Of a stretch of 64,000 nucleotides of DNA, positions 15,396 to 23,127 are shown piece after piece. Where the stretch lies: contig NZ_BOMN01000027.1 of NCBI RefSeq assembly GCF_016862215.1, positions 117,487 to 181,486 on the forward strand, read 5' to 3'. Each line of letters opens with the position of its first letter. The stretch's first letter is position 1. Both the position numbers and the translations under genes were made by a program. The DNA comes from Winogradskya humida. Its GTDB lineage: Bacteria > Actinomycetota > Actinomycetes > Mycobacteriales > Micromonosporaceae. Under the pieces are notes generated by a model. That model was not told the origin of the DNA. It did no database searches and saw only the letters and a list, made by a program, of their open reading frames with translations.

Positions 15396-16283
15396 GTGCA
15401 CAGGCATCACAACGGTCTCAAGACGGCCGGTCTGCTGGGTCTGCTCACCGCTTTGATTCTTGCCGTGGGGTACTGGGTCGGCGGGAGCGGTGGCCTGGTG
15501 TTCGCCGTCGTTCTTTCGCTGGCTTTAAACGCCGGCAGTTACTTCTTCTCCGACAAGCTGGCGTTGCGGTCGATGGGGGCTCAGCCGGTCAGCGAGGCGG
15601 AGTTTCCCGCGTTGTACCAGATTGTCCGGGAGCTGGCCACGGATGCGGGGCAGCCGATGCCTCGCCTCTACGTGAGCCCGTCGTTGCAGCCCAACGCGTT
15701 TGCCACCGGGCGTGATCCGCAGCATGCGGCCGTTGCGGTGACCGTGGGGATCACGCAGATTCTTGATCGGCGGGAGCTTCGTGGGGTCATCGGGCATGAG
15801 CTGTCGCACGTCTACAACCGGGACATCCTGATCTCGAGTGTCGCGGCGGCGCTGGCCGGGATCATCACGATGTTCGCGCAGCTGGCGATCTTCCTGCCGC
15901 TGGGTGGCTCGGATGATGATGACGGCCCGAACATGGGCTCGCTGCTGCTGATGCTGATTCTCGGGCCGCTGGCGGCGTCGATCATTCAGCTGGCGATCAG
16001 CCGGAACCGGGAGTACCAGGCGGACGCTTCGGGTGCGACCCTGACGCGGGATCCGCTGGCTCTGGCCAGTGCGCTGGAGAAGATTCAGTACGGTGCTCAG
16101 CGCCGCCCGCTCCCCGCCGACGGACAGCTCGCCACCTCGGCCCATCTCATGATCGCCAACCCGTTGCGTACGGGTGGCATCGCCGGCCTCTTCTCGACGC
16201 ACCCGCCGATGGAGGAGCGCATCAAGCGGCTCCACCAGCTCGCCGCGGTGACCGGGACCGGGCCGGTGCAGTTCCAGCGCTGA
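15396..16283 (+). CDS. htpX: HtpX-type membrane zinc metalloprotease
   Basis: 295 residues from GTG 15396, with GAAGGAG six bases upstream; the open frame to 15327 has no such site. M48 peptidase: two N-terminal membrane segments, MPRLYVSPSLQPNAFATGR, zinc-binding GHELSHVYNRD, third ligand in NREYQADASGA, and two further hydrophobic stretches. HtpX degrades misfolded membrane proteins at the cytoplasmic face together with FtsH. Length is normal. A strong hairpin terminator follows 48 bp behind the stop. Confidence 0.95.
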   Translation: MHRHHNGLKTAGLLGLLTALILAVGYWVGGSGGLVFAVVLSLALNAGSYFFSDKLALRSMGAQPVSEAEFPALYQIVRELATDAGQPMPRLYVSPSLQPNAFATGRDPQHAAVAVTVGITQILDRRELRGVIGHELSHVYNRDILISSVAAALAGIITMFAQLAIFLPLGGSDDDDGPNMGSLLLMLILGPLAASIIQLAISRNREYQADASGATLTRDPLALASALEKIQYGAQRRPLPADGQLATSAHLMIANPLRTGGIAGLFSTHPPMEERIKRLHQLAAVTGTGPVQFQR

Positions 16284-16330
16284 CGAAGCTGAGACTTCGG
16301 CCACCGGGACGAGTATTTCGTTCGTGTTAC

Positions 16331-16361
16331 GCCGCCCCCGACCGTTACGGTCAGGGGCGGC
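16331..16361 (+). terminator. Intrinsic terminator behind htpX
   Basis: Left arm 16331-16344 (GCCGCCCCCGACCG) and right arm 16348-16361 (CGGTCAGGGGCGGC) pair over 13 bp with one mismatch and a 3-base loop, followed by CTTTCG. It separates htpX from the MFS gene. Confidence 0.75.
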
Positions 16362-16395
16362 TTTCGCTCGTTACCACGTTGCCCGGGGAGGGGTT

Positions 16396-17646
16396 GTGCG
16401 TCAGTACCTTGACGTGTGGCACATGCCCGGCGGCCGGGTGCTGCTGATCGTCGGCATCCTGGCCCGGCTCGGCATCGGCATGACACCGTTGGCCTTGCTC
16501 CTGCTGGTCGAGCAGAGCACCGGCCGCTACGCGACCGCGGGTCTGGCAGGCGGAATGTACGCCCTGGCCGGCGCCGCCATCAGCCCGATCGCCGGCCGGA
16601 TAGCCGACCGCATCGGCCCCTCCCCGGTCCTGATCCTCACCGGCGTGCTCCACCCGCTCGCACTCGGCGGCGTGCTGCTGGCCACCCGCGGCGACTCCCC
16701 GGCGCTCCCGTGGATCTTCGTGGCATGCGCCTCGGCGGGCGCCACCTACCCGCCGCTGACAGCCGCCATCCGCCGGGCGTGGACCGACGCGACCGACGTA
16801 CGCTCCGGCCGTCACGCCCTGCGCCCCGCCGCGATGGCCGCGGAAACGTCGCTGTTCGAGCTGGTCTTCGTCCTCGGCCCGATGCTGGTCGCGGCGTTCG
16901 TCGTCGTCGCCCGCACCCCCGCGGCAGCCGTCATCTTCGCAGCGGCGGTGACGCTGATCGGCACGCTGTGGATCGCCATGCTCCCGGTGATGCGCGGCTG
17001 GACCCGCCACGCATCCCACGAGACAGCCCGCGGCCTGGGCCCGCTGAACGCACCCGGATTCCCGGCGCTGCTGGTGTGCGTGAGCGCGCTGGGGATCGCT
17101 TTCGGCGCGGCGGGTGTGATCGTCCCCGCGTACGCAGCACAGCATGGCGGCGGTGAGGGCCTGGGCGGCGTACTCCTCGGAGTGTGGGGCATCGGAAGTG
17201 CCATCGGCGGCATCTGGTTCGGCACCCGAACGCCCGCTATGGCCCTGCCCCGGCAGTTCGCCTGGCTGTTGGGCGCGGTGGCGACGAGTTTCCTGATCCT
17301 GTCGGTGATGCCTACGCCGATCGCGTTGGGTGCGGCGCTGGTGGTCGGCGGCGCGACGATCGCGCCGGCTTTGACGGTGGAGAACAACCTCGTGGGACGG
17401 ATCGCACCGGCGTCGATGCTGAACGAGGCGTACACGTGGATCGTGACCGTGTCGGTGGGTGGCAGCGCGGCCGGTGGGGCGGTTGCGGGGGCGATCGTCG
17501 ATCAGCCGGGCGGGTTGCCGTGGGCGTTCGTGTTCGCCGCGGGGGTGCTGGCGGTGGCTGCGCTGATCGCAGCGGTCCCGGCCGGGCCCATGGCCCGCGC
17601 CGACCAGCACGCAACGGAGCAGCTACGCAACGCCCTCGCAGGCTGA
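16396..17646 (+). CDS. MFS transporter
   Basis: 416 residues from GTG 16396 behind a GGGGAGGGG ribosome-binding site. Twelve hydrophobic segments are visible, with the 2-3 loop motif GRIADRIGPSPVLI and the repeated motif at VVGGATIAPALTVENNLVGR, typical of the actinobacterial MFS group related to YcaD/arabinose-type exporters. Substrate unknown. It has its own transcript, since the htpX terminator lies upstream and the low-GC island starts downstream. Confidence 0.85.
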   Translation: MRQYLDVWHMPGGRVLLIVGILARLGIGMTPLALLLLVEQSTGRYATAGLAGGMYALAGAAISPIAGRIADRIGPSPVLILTGVLHPLALGGVLLATRGDSPALPWIFVACASAGATYPPLTAAIRRAWTDATDVRSGRHALRPAAMAAETSLFELVFVLGPMLVAAFVVVARTPAAAVIFAAAVTLIGTLWIAMLPVMRGWTRHASHETARGLGPLNAPGFPALLVCVSALGIAFGAAGVIVPAYAAQHGGGEGLGGVLLGVWGIGSAIGGIWFGTRTPAMALPRQFAWLLGAVATSFLILSVMPTPIALGAALVVGGATIAPALTVENNLVGRIAPASMLNEAYTWIVTVSVGGSAAGGAVAGAIVDQPGGLPWAFVFAAGVLAVAALIAAVPAGPMARADQHATEQLRNALAG

Positions 17647-17656
17647 GGTATCACAG

Positions 17657-17677
17657 GGTACTTTGGTACCACGGTAC
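17657..17677 (+). promoter_or_regulatory. Three GGTAC units at 8-bp spacing, candidate operator
   Basis: GGTAC starts at 17657, 17665 and 17673, exactly 8 bp apart, directly between the MFS stop and the ribosome-binding site (GGAGGGG) of the ribbon-helix-helix gene. The middle unit is a full GGTACC palindrome. Ribbon-helix-helix repressors bind short tandem sites of this spacing cooperatively, so autoregulation is a reasonable inference. Confidence 0.5.
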
Positions 17678-17701
17678 TTCACTTCTCGGAGGGGAGCCCT
17701 C

Positions 17702-17968
17702 GTGGCCGTTACGTCCGCCCCCATCAAGGTCGATGTTGCTACTGATCAACTGATCTCTCACGCTGCCCACTTCCTGGGTAAGGCCAAGAAAGATCTGGTT
17801 GAAGTCGCTGTTCGTGAATACATTGAGGCCCACCGCACCGAAATCAACGACGGCATCAGGGCTGCCCTGAGCCGCCTTGATGGTTCTTCTGCGTCCGCCG
17901 TCTCGCTACTGGCCGACGTGCCAGTCGATCAGCTTGATGAGTATGGCGGCATGCCCGACGCCGACTAA
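17702..17968 (+). CDS. Ribbon-helix-helix (VapB-like antitoxin-type) regulator
   Basis: 88 residues from GTG 17702. The N-terminal 50 residues fit a ribbon-helix-helix fold: strand PIKVDVATDQL, helix HAAHFLGKAKKD, helix LVEVAVREYIEAHRTEI. The acidic C-terminus (VDQLDEYGGMPDAD) is like antitoxin tails that block a toxin. It is followed after 5 bp by two unknown genes instead of a PIN-domain VapC. Base composition is clearly less G+C-rich than the flanks, suggesting transfer. Confidence 0.7.
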   Translation: MAVTSAPIKVDVATDQLISHAAHFLGKAKKDLVEVAVREYIEAHRTEINDGIRAALSRLDGSSASAVSLLADVPVDQLDEYGGMPDAD

Positions 17969-17973
17969 AAGGT

Positions 17974-18396
17974 TTGGCTCTGACCCAGTCCGAGTCTCAG
18001 GCTTACACGATGAGCGGTGAGGCCAATCCCGTCCGGCCGACACAAATCTGCATGGCAGATCTCAATGTGCGGACTCCCCCCATCAGCGAATCTCTCAGCA
18101 GATTAGAGCATCCTCTAATTGCCGAGGCCCAACGACTTCCTGACACCCATGCCGCCGGCGGTGTCGAAAGAATCCTTACGCTGAAAGATCGCGTGTGGTT
18201 CAAAGTCAAAACAAGGCGCTGGCGAGGGGCTGCAACTCGCTTGCCCGAAGCCGATCACATCGACGCGAGTCCTGAAGTCCGCCAAGCCCCGTGGTGGCTC
18301 GGCGCAGCAGGCTATCGACGGGAGGGCGATCCGAGCGACTTCTACTCGGCTCTCGCTACGACCTGGGACCGCGAGGGCAGCAGCTCCGACAGATGA
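17974..18396 (+). CDS. Uncharacterised protein, second gene of the RHH module
   Basis: 140 residues if started at TTG 17974; in-frame ATGs at 18010 and 18052 are alternatives, and none has a well-placed Shine-Dalgarno. The N-terminal half has ISESLSRLEHPLIAEAQRL; the C-terminal half is more distinctive, with DRVWFKVKTRRWRGAATRLP and PWWLGAAGYRREGDPSDFY. The Trp/Arg-rich, basic middle could contact nucleic acid. No known toxin motif is seen. G+C is in the mid-50s, far below neighbours. It abuts the next gene in the same frame, separated by a single TGA. Confidence 0.6.
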   Translation: MALTQSESQAYTMSGEANPVRPTQICMADLNVRTPPISESLSRLEHPLIAEAQRLPDTHAAGGVERILTLKDRVWFKVKTRRWRGAATRLPEADHIDASPEVRQAPWWLGAAGYRREGDPSDFYSALATTWDREGSSSDR

Positions 18397-18816
18397 ATGC
18401 CTTCCGCTTGGGACTGGACCCGCTTCAAGCTGGAACAAGCATTTGCTTGGGAATCTCAGATCCGAAGTACCGTACGCCACCTGATTGCTCGATCACTCCA
18501 CGACGGCCGTCCGTATCAGGCCGAGTTTCACCACTATAAAGTGACGGCGCTTGCCAGGGCCCAGGGTCAGGAGACATACCTGGTCATCGGCACGGAGAAC
18601 ATTGCCGACCCACGAGTGTTCGCAATCATCATCAATGCGGTGCCGGGCATAGATCATGCCAGCTGGCTGCCAGAGCCGGACGGCGTTGCGGGTATATCAC
18701 CCCAACCTGGCGAGGTCATCTGGTCGACGATCATGCCACCTGACGTAGCCGCACAGATTCTTGCCGCATTCTTGGACAGCGACCGGATCACAGGCGGCAC
18801 GAATTCCGGGCACTAA
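18397..18816 (+). CDS. Uncharacterised protein, third gene of the RHH module
   Basis: 139 residues. The ATG follows the upstream TGA without a gap and in the same frame, so translation is coupled or the two are parts of one readthrough product. It begins with a helical WTRFKLEQAFAWESQIRSTV segment, then alternating beta-rich parts (ALARAQGQETYLVIGTENI, VFAIIINAVPG) and IWSTIMPPDVAAQILAAFL. I do not recognise a family. Lower G+C than the host, like its partner. Confidence 0.6.
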   Translation: MPSAWDWTRFKLEQAFAWESQIRSTVRHLIARSLHDGRPYQAEFHHYKVTALARAQGQETYLVIGTENIADPRVFAIIINAVPGIDHASWLPEPDGVAGISPQPGEVIWSTIMPPDVAAQILAAFLDSDRITGGTNSGH

Positions 18817-18895
18817 AGGCACTCTCTCCGCCATAGGGCCATCGCCCATGTCGCCGACATATCTCATTCCAGAAGCTGTCCACCGCGCTGACCTG

Positions 18896-19399
18896 CTACG
18901 TAGTGGCGACCTTCACGAGCGCTTCCAAGAGGGGCAGTTCGGCGTCAGCGGTCTCATATATCGCTTCGAGAGGGCGGGCCGTATCACCGGTGTAGCGCTG
19001 CGCCAGCTCGATCAGCTGCGGAAACGGTTCGGGGTCGCGGTCGATGCCGTCGACTCGTTCCAAGGGGCCGACGCCGTTGGCCAGCAACCACAGGTAGTCG
19101 CCCATGTCCCGGGCGATAACCGCGATCTCACCCTCGGAGCCGAGGAAGACGATCGGCCCGCGCGCCCAGACAGCGGCCAGCCCGCCGGCCCCGTCGCGCC
19201 CGAAGACCCGGAACGGCGGGGTTTCCGCTGCCGGGTCGCCGGTCCAGGCCCGCCACCAGTCCGTGGTCTCCACGGCCGAGTCGAACTCGTCGTCCGGCTG
19301 AAAGTCATGCCCTTCGTGGTCCTCAAAGAACCCCAGCGAATGAGCTTCCACAAGCACATCCGGCAGCGCGCGGTCCTCATTCACCACCGAATCGTACAA
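18896..19399 (-). CDS. SUKH-like (SMI1/KNR4) immunity-type protein
   Basis: 167 residues from TTG 19399; the frame is open further upstream so the start is uncertain. The body FRVFGRDGAGGLAAVWARG, IVFLGSEGEIAVIARDMGDYLWLLANGVGPLE matches the SUKH superfamily, whose members neutralise polymorphic toxins. N-terminal FFEDHEGHDFQPDDEF is acidic as in immunity proteins. No toxin gene is adjacent, so it is an orphan in this window. It is convergent with the unknown gene ending at 18816. Confidence 0.65.
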   Translation of the reverse strand: MYDSVVNEDRALPDVLVEAHSLGFFEDHEGHDFQPDDEFDSAVETTDWWRAWTGDPAAETPPFRVFGRDGAGGLAAVWARGPIVFLGSEGEIAVIARDMGDYLWLLANGVGPLERVDGIDRDPEPFPQLIELAQRYTGDTARPLEAIYETADAELPLLEALVKVATT

Positions 19400-19434
19400 A
19401 GGCAGACGGGCCTCTTGCGCTCTTCGGTGCTGAC

Positions 19435-19605
19435 GTGGTTTCGGCAGAGCCGCTCAAGACCAGCGGGTTGCACGTGCTCTTCGGCAACGGAGTGCAGCTC
19501 AGCGTGGATCCGGATCCGGATTACGAGGCTGGGAATGCGCGGGGCCAGGTGACCTGCTGCTTGTTGCTGGCCTGGCGGCGGCATTGCGTTGTGGGGCTGA
19601 GGTGA
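19435..19605 (+). pseudogene. Fragment of a small accessory protein gene (DUF6188-like)
   Basis: A 56-residue frame reads LKTSGLHVLFGNGVQLSVDPDPDYEAG before losing its sense at the C-terminus (CCLLLAWRRHC). The first part resembles the conserved core of small DUF6188-type proteins; the expected continuation after DYEA is missing. I read it as the truncated remnant of a third immunity-like gene in the island. The family match is from memory and is tentative. Confidence 0.3.
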
Positions 19606-19623
19606 TTACTACACTGCTCGGCC

Positions 19624-20262
19624 ATGCGGGCAGAGGAGATCCTGGGGCAGTTTGATGCGGCGGCCGAGGCATTCGTTTTTCCGGATGTGGGGCATGTGTA
19701 CTACTACGCCGTTGAGGCTCGGCTGCACGGGTATCGGGATGCTGAGCGGTGGGCGCTGGTGGTCGAGGTTGTCGGGTATTCGCCTCGAGCCGGGAATCTG
19801 GTCGATGTGCTGCATGTCTTCGGTAACTGTCTGACCCAGGGCGAGCCCGGGTTAGACAATGATGACTTCCTGGAGCGGGTGGAGAACTGGGACGAGATCG
19901 AGGATGTGGACGAGCCGGAGATGTACCACGGTGGGCCGGTTGTCATTCGCGGGCAGGCGATCGCCGTGGACGCGGAGCCGGGTGACGAGCTGGTTGACGT
20001 GCTACGCGAGTTGACGCCAGAGCACCGCGAGTTGCTTCTGGCGGACGAAGGTGAGCTGCGGCGCAGGATTCCCGCTGACCTGCCCGAAGTGCTTCGGGTC
20101 GATAAGTGGCACCAGCCTGATGTGGTCGAGCAGCGGCCCAGTGAGTCCGAGGTCTACCGGCAGATCGCCGAGGTGCTGGCGACCGGGGACCTGAGCCGTT
20201 ACGCCCCTACCCAACCGCCCAATACACACTGGTCCCACTGGCCAGACTCGGGAAGCCTGTAA
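19624..20262 (+). CDS. Immunity-like protein, possibly DUF7003 family
   Basis: 212 residues from ATG 19624. The N-terminal 80 residues carry the most characteristic stretch: EEILGQFDAAAEAFVFPDVG, HVYYYAVEARLHGYRDAERW, ALVVEVVGYSPRAGN and VFGNCL. This resembles acidic small proteins of toxin-immunity neighbourhoods (DUF7003 is the nearest I can name). The rest is very acidic and rich in Glu/Leu. It ends 4 bp before the convergent nuoN stop, marking the right border of the island. Confidence 0.6.
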   Translation: MRAEEILGQFDAAAEAFVFPDVGHVYYYAVEARLHGYRDAERWALVVEVVGYSPRAGNLVDVLHVFGNCLTQGEPGLDNDDFLERVENWDEIEDVDEPEMYHGGPVVIRGQAIAVDAEPGDELVDVLRELTPEHRELLLADEGELRRRIPADLPEVLRVDKWHQPDVVEQRPSESEVYRQIAEVLATGDLSRYAPTQPPNTHWSHWPDSGSL

Positions 20263-20266
20263 CCGA

Positions 20267-21697
20267 TCAACGGCTGAGCAGGGTGAAGATGGCTTGGGGC
20301 GCGAAGCCGAAGATGATCGCCGCTGCCGCGCCCACGGCCAGCGCCGCGGTCACCGCTGCCGGGACGGGGAGGCGGGGGTGGGTGGCTCGGTGCAGGAGTT
20401 CCGGGTCGACCACCGAGATGCCGACCGGTTTGATCGGGGCATAGAGCAGGGCGGCGACCCGGATGTAGTAGGCCAGGGCGATCACCGCGTTGAGGGCGAC
20501 CACACCCGCCAGCCAGCCCCAGCCTGTGTCGATCAGTGACGCGATCACGGTGATCTTGGCGAACAGGCCGGCCAGGCCCGGCGGGAGACCGGCCAGGCCG
20601 GCGAAGGACAGGACCAGGGCCGCGCCCAGCCATTTGTTGCGGCGGCCCGCGCCCCGGTAGTCGTCGATCGTGCCGCCGTCCAGGGCTGGGCCGCGCAGGG
20701 CGACCACCACGGCGAAGGCGACGAATTCCAGCAGGATGAAGAAGATGGCGTACGCGAAAGCTGCCTCTACGCCGTCGGATCCGGCGGCCAGGGGCGCGAT
20801 GATGTAGCCGGCCTGGGCGACCGAGGACCAGGCCAGGAGGCGGACCATGCGGGTCTGGCGCAGGGCGACCAGGTTGCCGACCGTCATGGTGAGGACGGCG
20901 AGGACCGCCATGATCGGGCCGGTGTCGAGACGCTGGACCACGGCGGCCAGGGCGATCACGCCGCCGAGTTTTGACGCTGTGGAGAGGTAGGTCGCGACCG
21001 GGATCGGGGCGCCGTCGTACGTTGTGGGGGCCCAGGCGTGCAGGGGGACCGCGGCGATCTTGAAGGCGAAGCCGATGATCAGCAGGGCCGTGCCGACCGT
21101 ACCCAGATGGGTGAAACGGCCTGTGCCCGCGGTGAGGGCGGACAGGTGCAGGGCGCCGGTGGCGATGTAGAGCAGGGCCGCGCCGAGCAGGGCCACCGCC
21201 GTCGAGATCACGCTGATCAGGAAGAACGTGACCGCCGCCGACGAGCCACCCGCGAGGCGCCTGCGCAGCCCGACCAGGATGTAGAGCGGCAGGGTCAGGG
21301 TTTCGAGGCCGACGATAAGGGTGATCAGGTCGCCCGCGTAGGCAACCGTCACGCCGCCCGCCATCGAGCAGGTGAGCAGGAAGCAGAACTCGCCGACCGG
21401 GGCGTACCCCTCGCGGAGAGCGCCCGCGGAGAGCGCGAGAACACCGGCGGTGAGCGCGGCGAAGAGGGCCGCGAGCAGGGCCGCACGCGACGATCCCACC
21501 CAGGAGCACAGGTCCGCGCTGCAGAACGTGTCCCGCGGTGATGAGAAAAGGGCGCAGAAGACGGTTGCTGTCGCGCCCAGAACGCCGGCGAAAAGCTGGA
21601 ATCTGCCGAATGCGAGGTCGCAGACGAGGACCAGCAGGGCCGTGCCCGCCGCGGCGTAGAGCGGAAGCAGGGCGAGGTTGTTGACGGCCTGGGTCAT
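20267..21697 (-). CDS. nuoN: NADH-quinone oxidoreductase subunit N
   Basis: 476 residues from ATG 21697, which overlaps the nuoM stop in ATGA. One of three Mrp-antiporter-like proton channels in the membrane arm of complex I. About 14 membrane segments; antiporter-core residues are visible in LIVGLETLTLPLYILVG (the key Glu of TM5), FKIAAVPLHAWAPTTYDGAP (TM7-8 Lys/His) and LLAWSSVAQAGYI. Last gene of the nuoIJKLMN operon. It lacks the three N-terminal helices, as bacterial NuoN does normally or nearly so. Confidence 0.93.
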   Translation of the reverse strand: MTQAVNNLALLPLYAAAGTALLVLVCDLAFGRFQLFAGVLGATATVFCALFSSPRDTFCSADLCSWVGSSRAALLAALFAALTAGVLALSAGALREGYAPVGEFCFLLTCSMAGGVTVAYAGDLITLIVGLETLTLPLYILVGLRRRLAGGSSAAVTFFLISVISTAVALLGAALLYIATGALHLSALTAGTGRFTHLGTVGTALLIIGFAFKIAAVPLHAWAPTTYDGAPIPVATYLSTASKLGGVIALAAVVQRLDTGPIMAVLAVLTMTVGNLVALRQTRMVRLLAWSSVAQAGYIIAPLAAGSDGVEAAFAYAIFFILLEFVAFAVVVALRGPALDGGTIDDYRGAGRRNKWLGAALVLSFAGLAGLPPGLAGLFAKITVIASLIDTGWGWLAGVVALNAVIALAYYIRVAALLYAPIKPVGISVVDPELLHRATHPRLPVPAAVTAALAVGAAAAIIFGFAPQAIFTLLSR

Positions 21698-23127
21698 CGC
21701 AGGGCTCCGATCGACGCCAGGGAGTCGAGCGCGGGGGTGAGGACCAGCGCCGGGACCAGGCCGACGGCGAGGGTGAGGACGATGAGCGGGGACCAGGCGA
21801 GCCATTCCGTACGCGTGATCGCCGAAATGCCGGTCAGCGCGGATGTCGCCGGGCCGTGGGTGAGCTTGCGCAGCAGACGCATGAAGTAGAGGGCGGTGAG
21901 CGCGCCGCCGATCGCCGCAATCACCGCGAAGGTGGTCCAGCCGCGGTGGAGCGCCGCGACGACTGCGAACGCCTCTCCCCAGAATCCGGCCAGGCCGGGC
22001 AGTCCCAGCGACGCGATGCACGCGAAACCGACCAGCCCGGCGAGCCGGGGCGCGGTCTCGCGCAGACCGCCGAGGTCGGCGAGGTTGCCGGTGTGTGCGC
22101 GGTCCTTGACCGCCCCCGCGAGGAAGAACAGCAGGCCGGTGATGATGCCGTGAGCCACGTTGCCGATCAGCGCGGCCTGGACGCCGGCAGTCGTCTGGGT
22201 GGCGATGCCGAGCAGGACGAAGCCCATGTGCCCCACGCTGGAGTAGGCGATCAGGCGTTTGAGCTCGGTCTGGCGCAGGCAGATCAGCGAGCCGGCGACG
22301 ATCGCGGCGACGGCGAACGCCCCGAGCACCCAGGAGGCCCAGTCAGCGCCCTCGGGTGTCACGCCGATGCCGATCCGGATCAGGCCGTACGTGCCCATCT
22401 TCAGCATGACGCCGGCGAGCAGGACGCTGCCCACGGTCGGGGCCTCGGTGTGCGCCGCCGGCAGCCAGGTGTGCAGCGGCCAGAGCGGCGCTTTCACCGC
22501 GAACGCGAGCGCGAAGAGAGTGAAGGCCACGCACTGCGTGGTGCGGGAGAGCCCTGCGCCATAGGCCAGCATGGACATGTCGGAGGTGCCCGCCGCCGCG
22601 ACCACGGTGAAGACGCCGAGCAGCAGCAGGACCGAGCCGGCGAGGGTGTAGAGCACGAACTTGCGGGCCGCCGCGCGACGGTTCGGGCCGCCCCAGCCGG
22701 CGATCACCGCGTACATCGGCAGGAGCACGACCTCGAAGAACACGAAGAACAGGACCAGGTCGAGCGCGAGGAAGGTGCCGAGGATGCCGACTTCCAAGAC
22801 CAGGATCAGAGCGCTGAGGGTACGCCCGGAGCCGCCCTCAGGCACCTTCCACACCGTGTACGCGCAGCACAGCACGGTCAGCAGCGCAGTCAGCACGACG
22901 AGCGGGTAGGAGATCCCGTCGACGCCGAGGTGGAAGTTGATGCCGAGCCGCGGTACCCACAACCAGCTGACGTCAGAGGACGACCACGAGCTCACCGCCA
23001 CGACCAGGGTCAGCGCCGCGAAGACGGTCGCAGTGATCCGGGCGGTTCGTTCCGGGAGCAGCGCCGTCACGAGTGCCCCTGCAGCGGGCAGCGCGAGGAC
23101 GGCGACGAGCAGCACTTGGCCGATCAT
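21694..23127 (-). CDS. nuoM: NADH-quinone oxidoreductase subunit M
   Basis: 477 residues from ATG 23127, overlapping the nuoL stop by 4 bp. Mrp-type antiporter subunit of complex I with about 14 membrane segments. Diagnostic stretches are LVLFFVFFEVVLLPMYAVIA (TM5 Glu), AVKAPLWPLHTWLPAAHTEA (TM7 Lys and following His) and LIAYSSVGHMGFV (TM10-12 region). Length is at the lower end of the family. All motifs needed for proton translocation appear present. Confidence 0.94.
   Translation of the reverse strand: MIGQVLLVAVLALPAAGALVTALLPERTARITATVFAALTLVVAVSSWSSSDVSWLWVPRLGINFHLGVDGISYPLVVLTALLTVLCCAYTVWKVPEGGSGRTLSALILVLEVGILGTFLALDLVLFFVFFEVVLLPMYAVIAGWGGPNRRAAARKFVLYTLAGSVLLLLGVFTVVAAAGTSDMSMLAYGAGLSRTTQCVAFTLFALAFAVKAPLWPLHTWLPAAHTEAPTVGSVLLAGVMLKMGTYGLIRIGIGVTPEGADWASWVLGAFAVAAIVAGSLICLRQTELKRLIAYSSVGHMGFVLLGIATQTTAGVQAALIGNVAHGIITGLLFFLAGAVKDRAHTGNLADLGGLRETAPRLAGLVGFACIASLGLPGLAGFWGEAFAVVAALHRGWTTFAVIAAIGGALTALYFMRLLRKLTHGPATSALTGISAITRTEWLAWSPLIVLTLAVGLVPALVLTPALDSLASIGALR

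Noticed and set aside
17702..18396. VapB-VapC toxin-antitoxin pair
   Set aside because: The second gene lacks the PIN-domain acidic residues and fold pattern, so VapC cannot be claimed.
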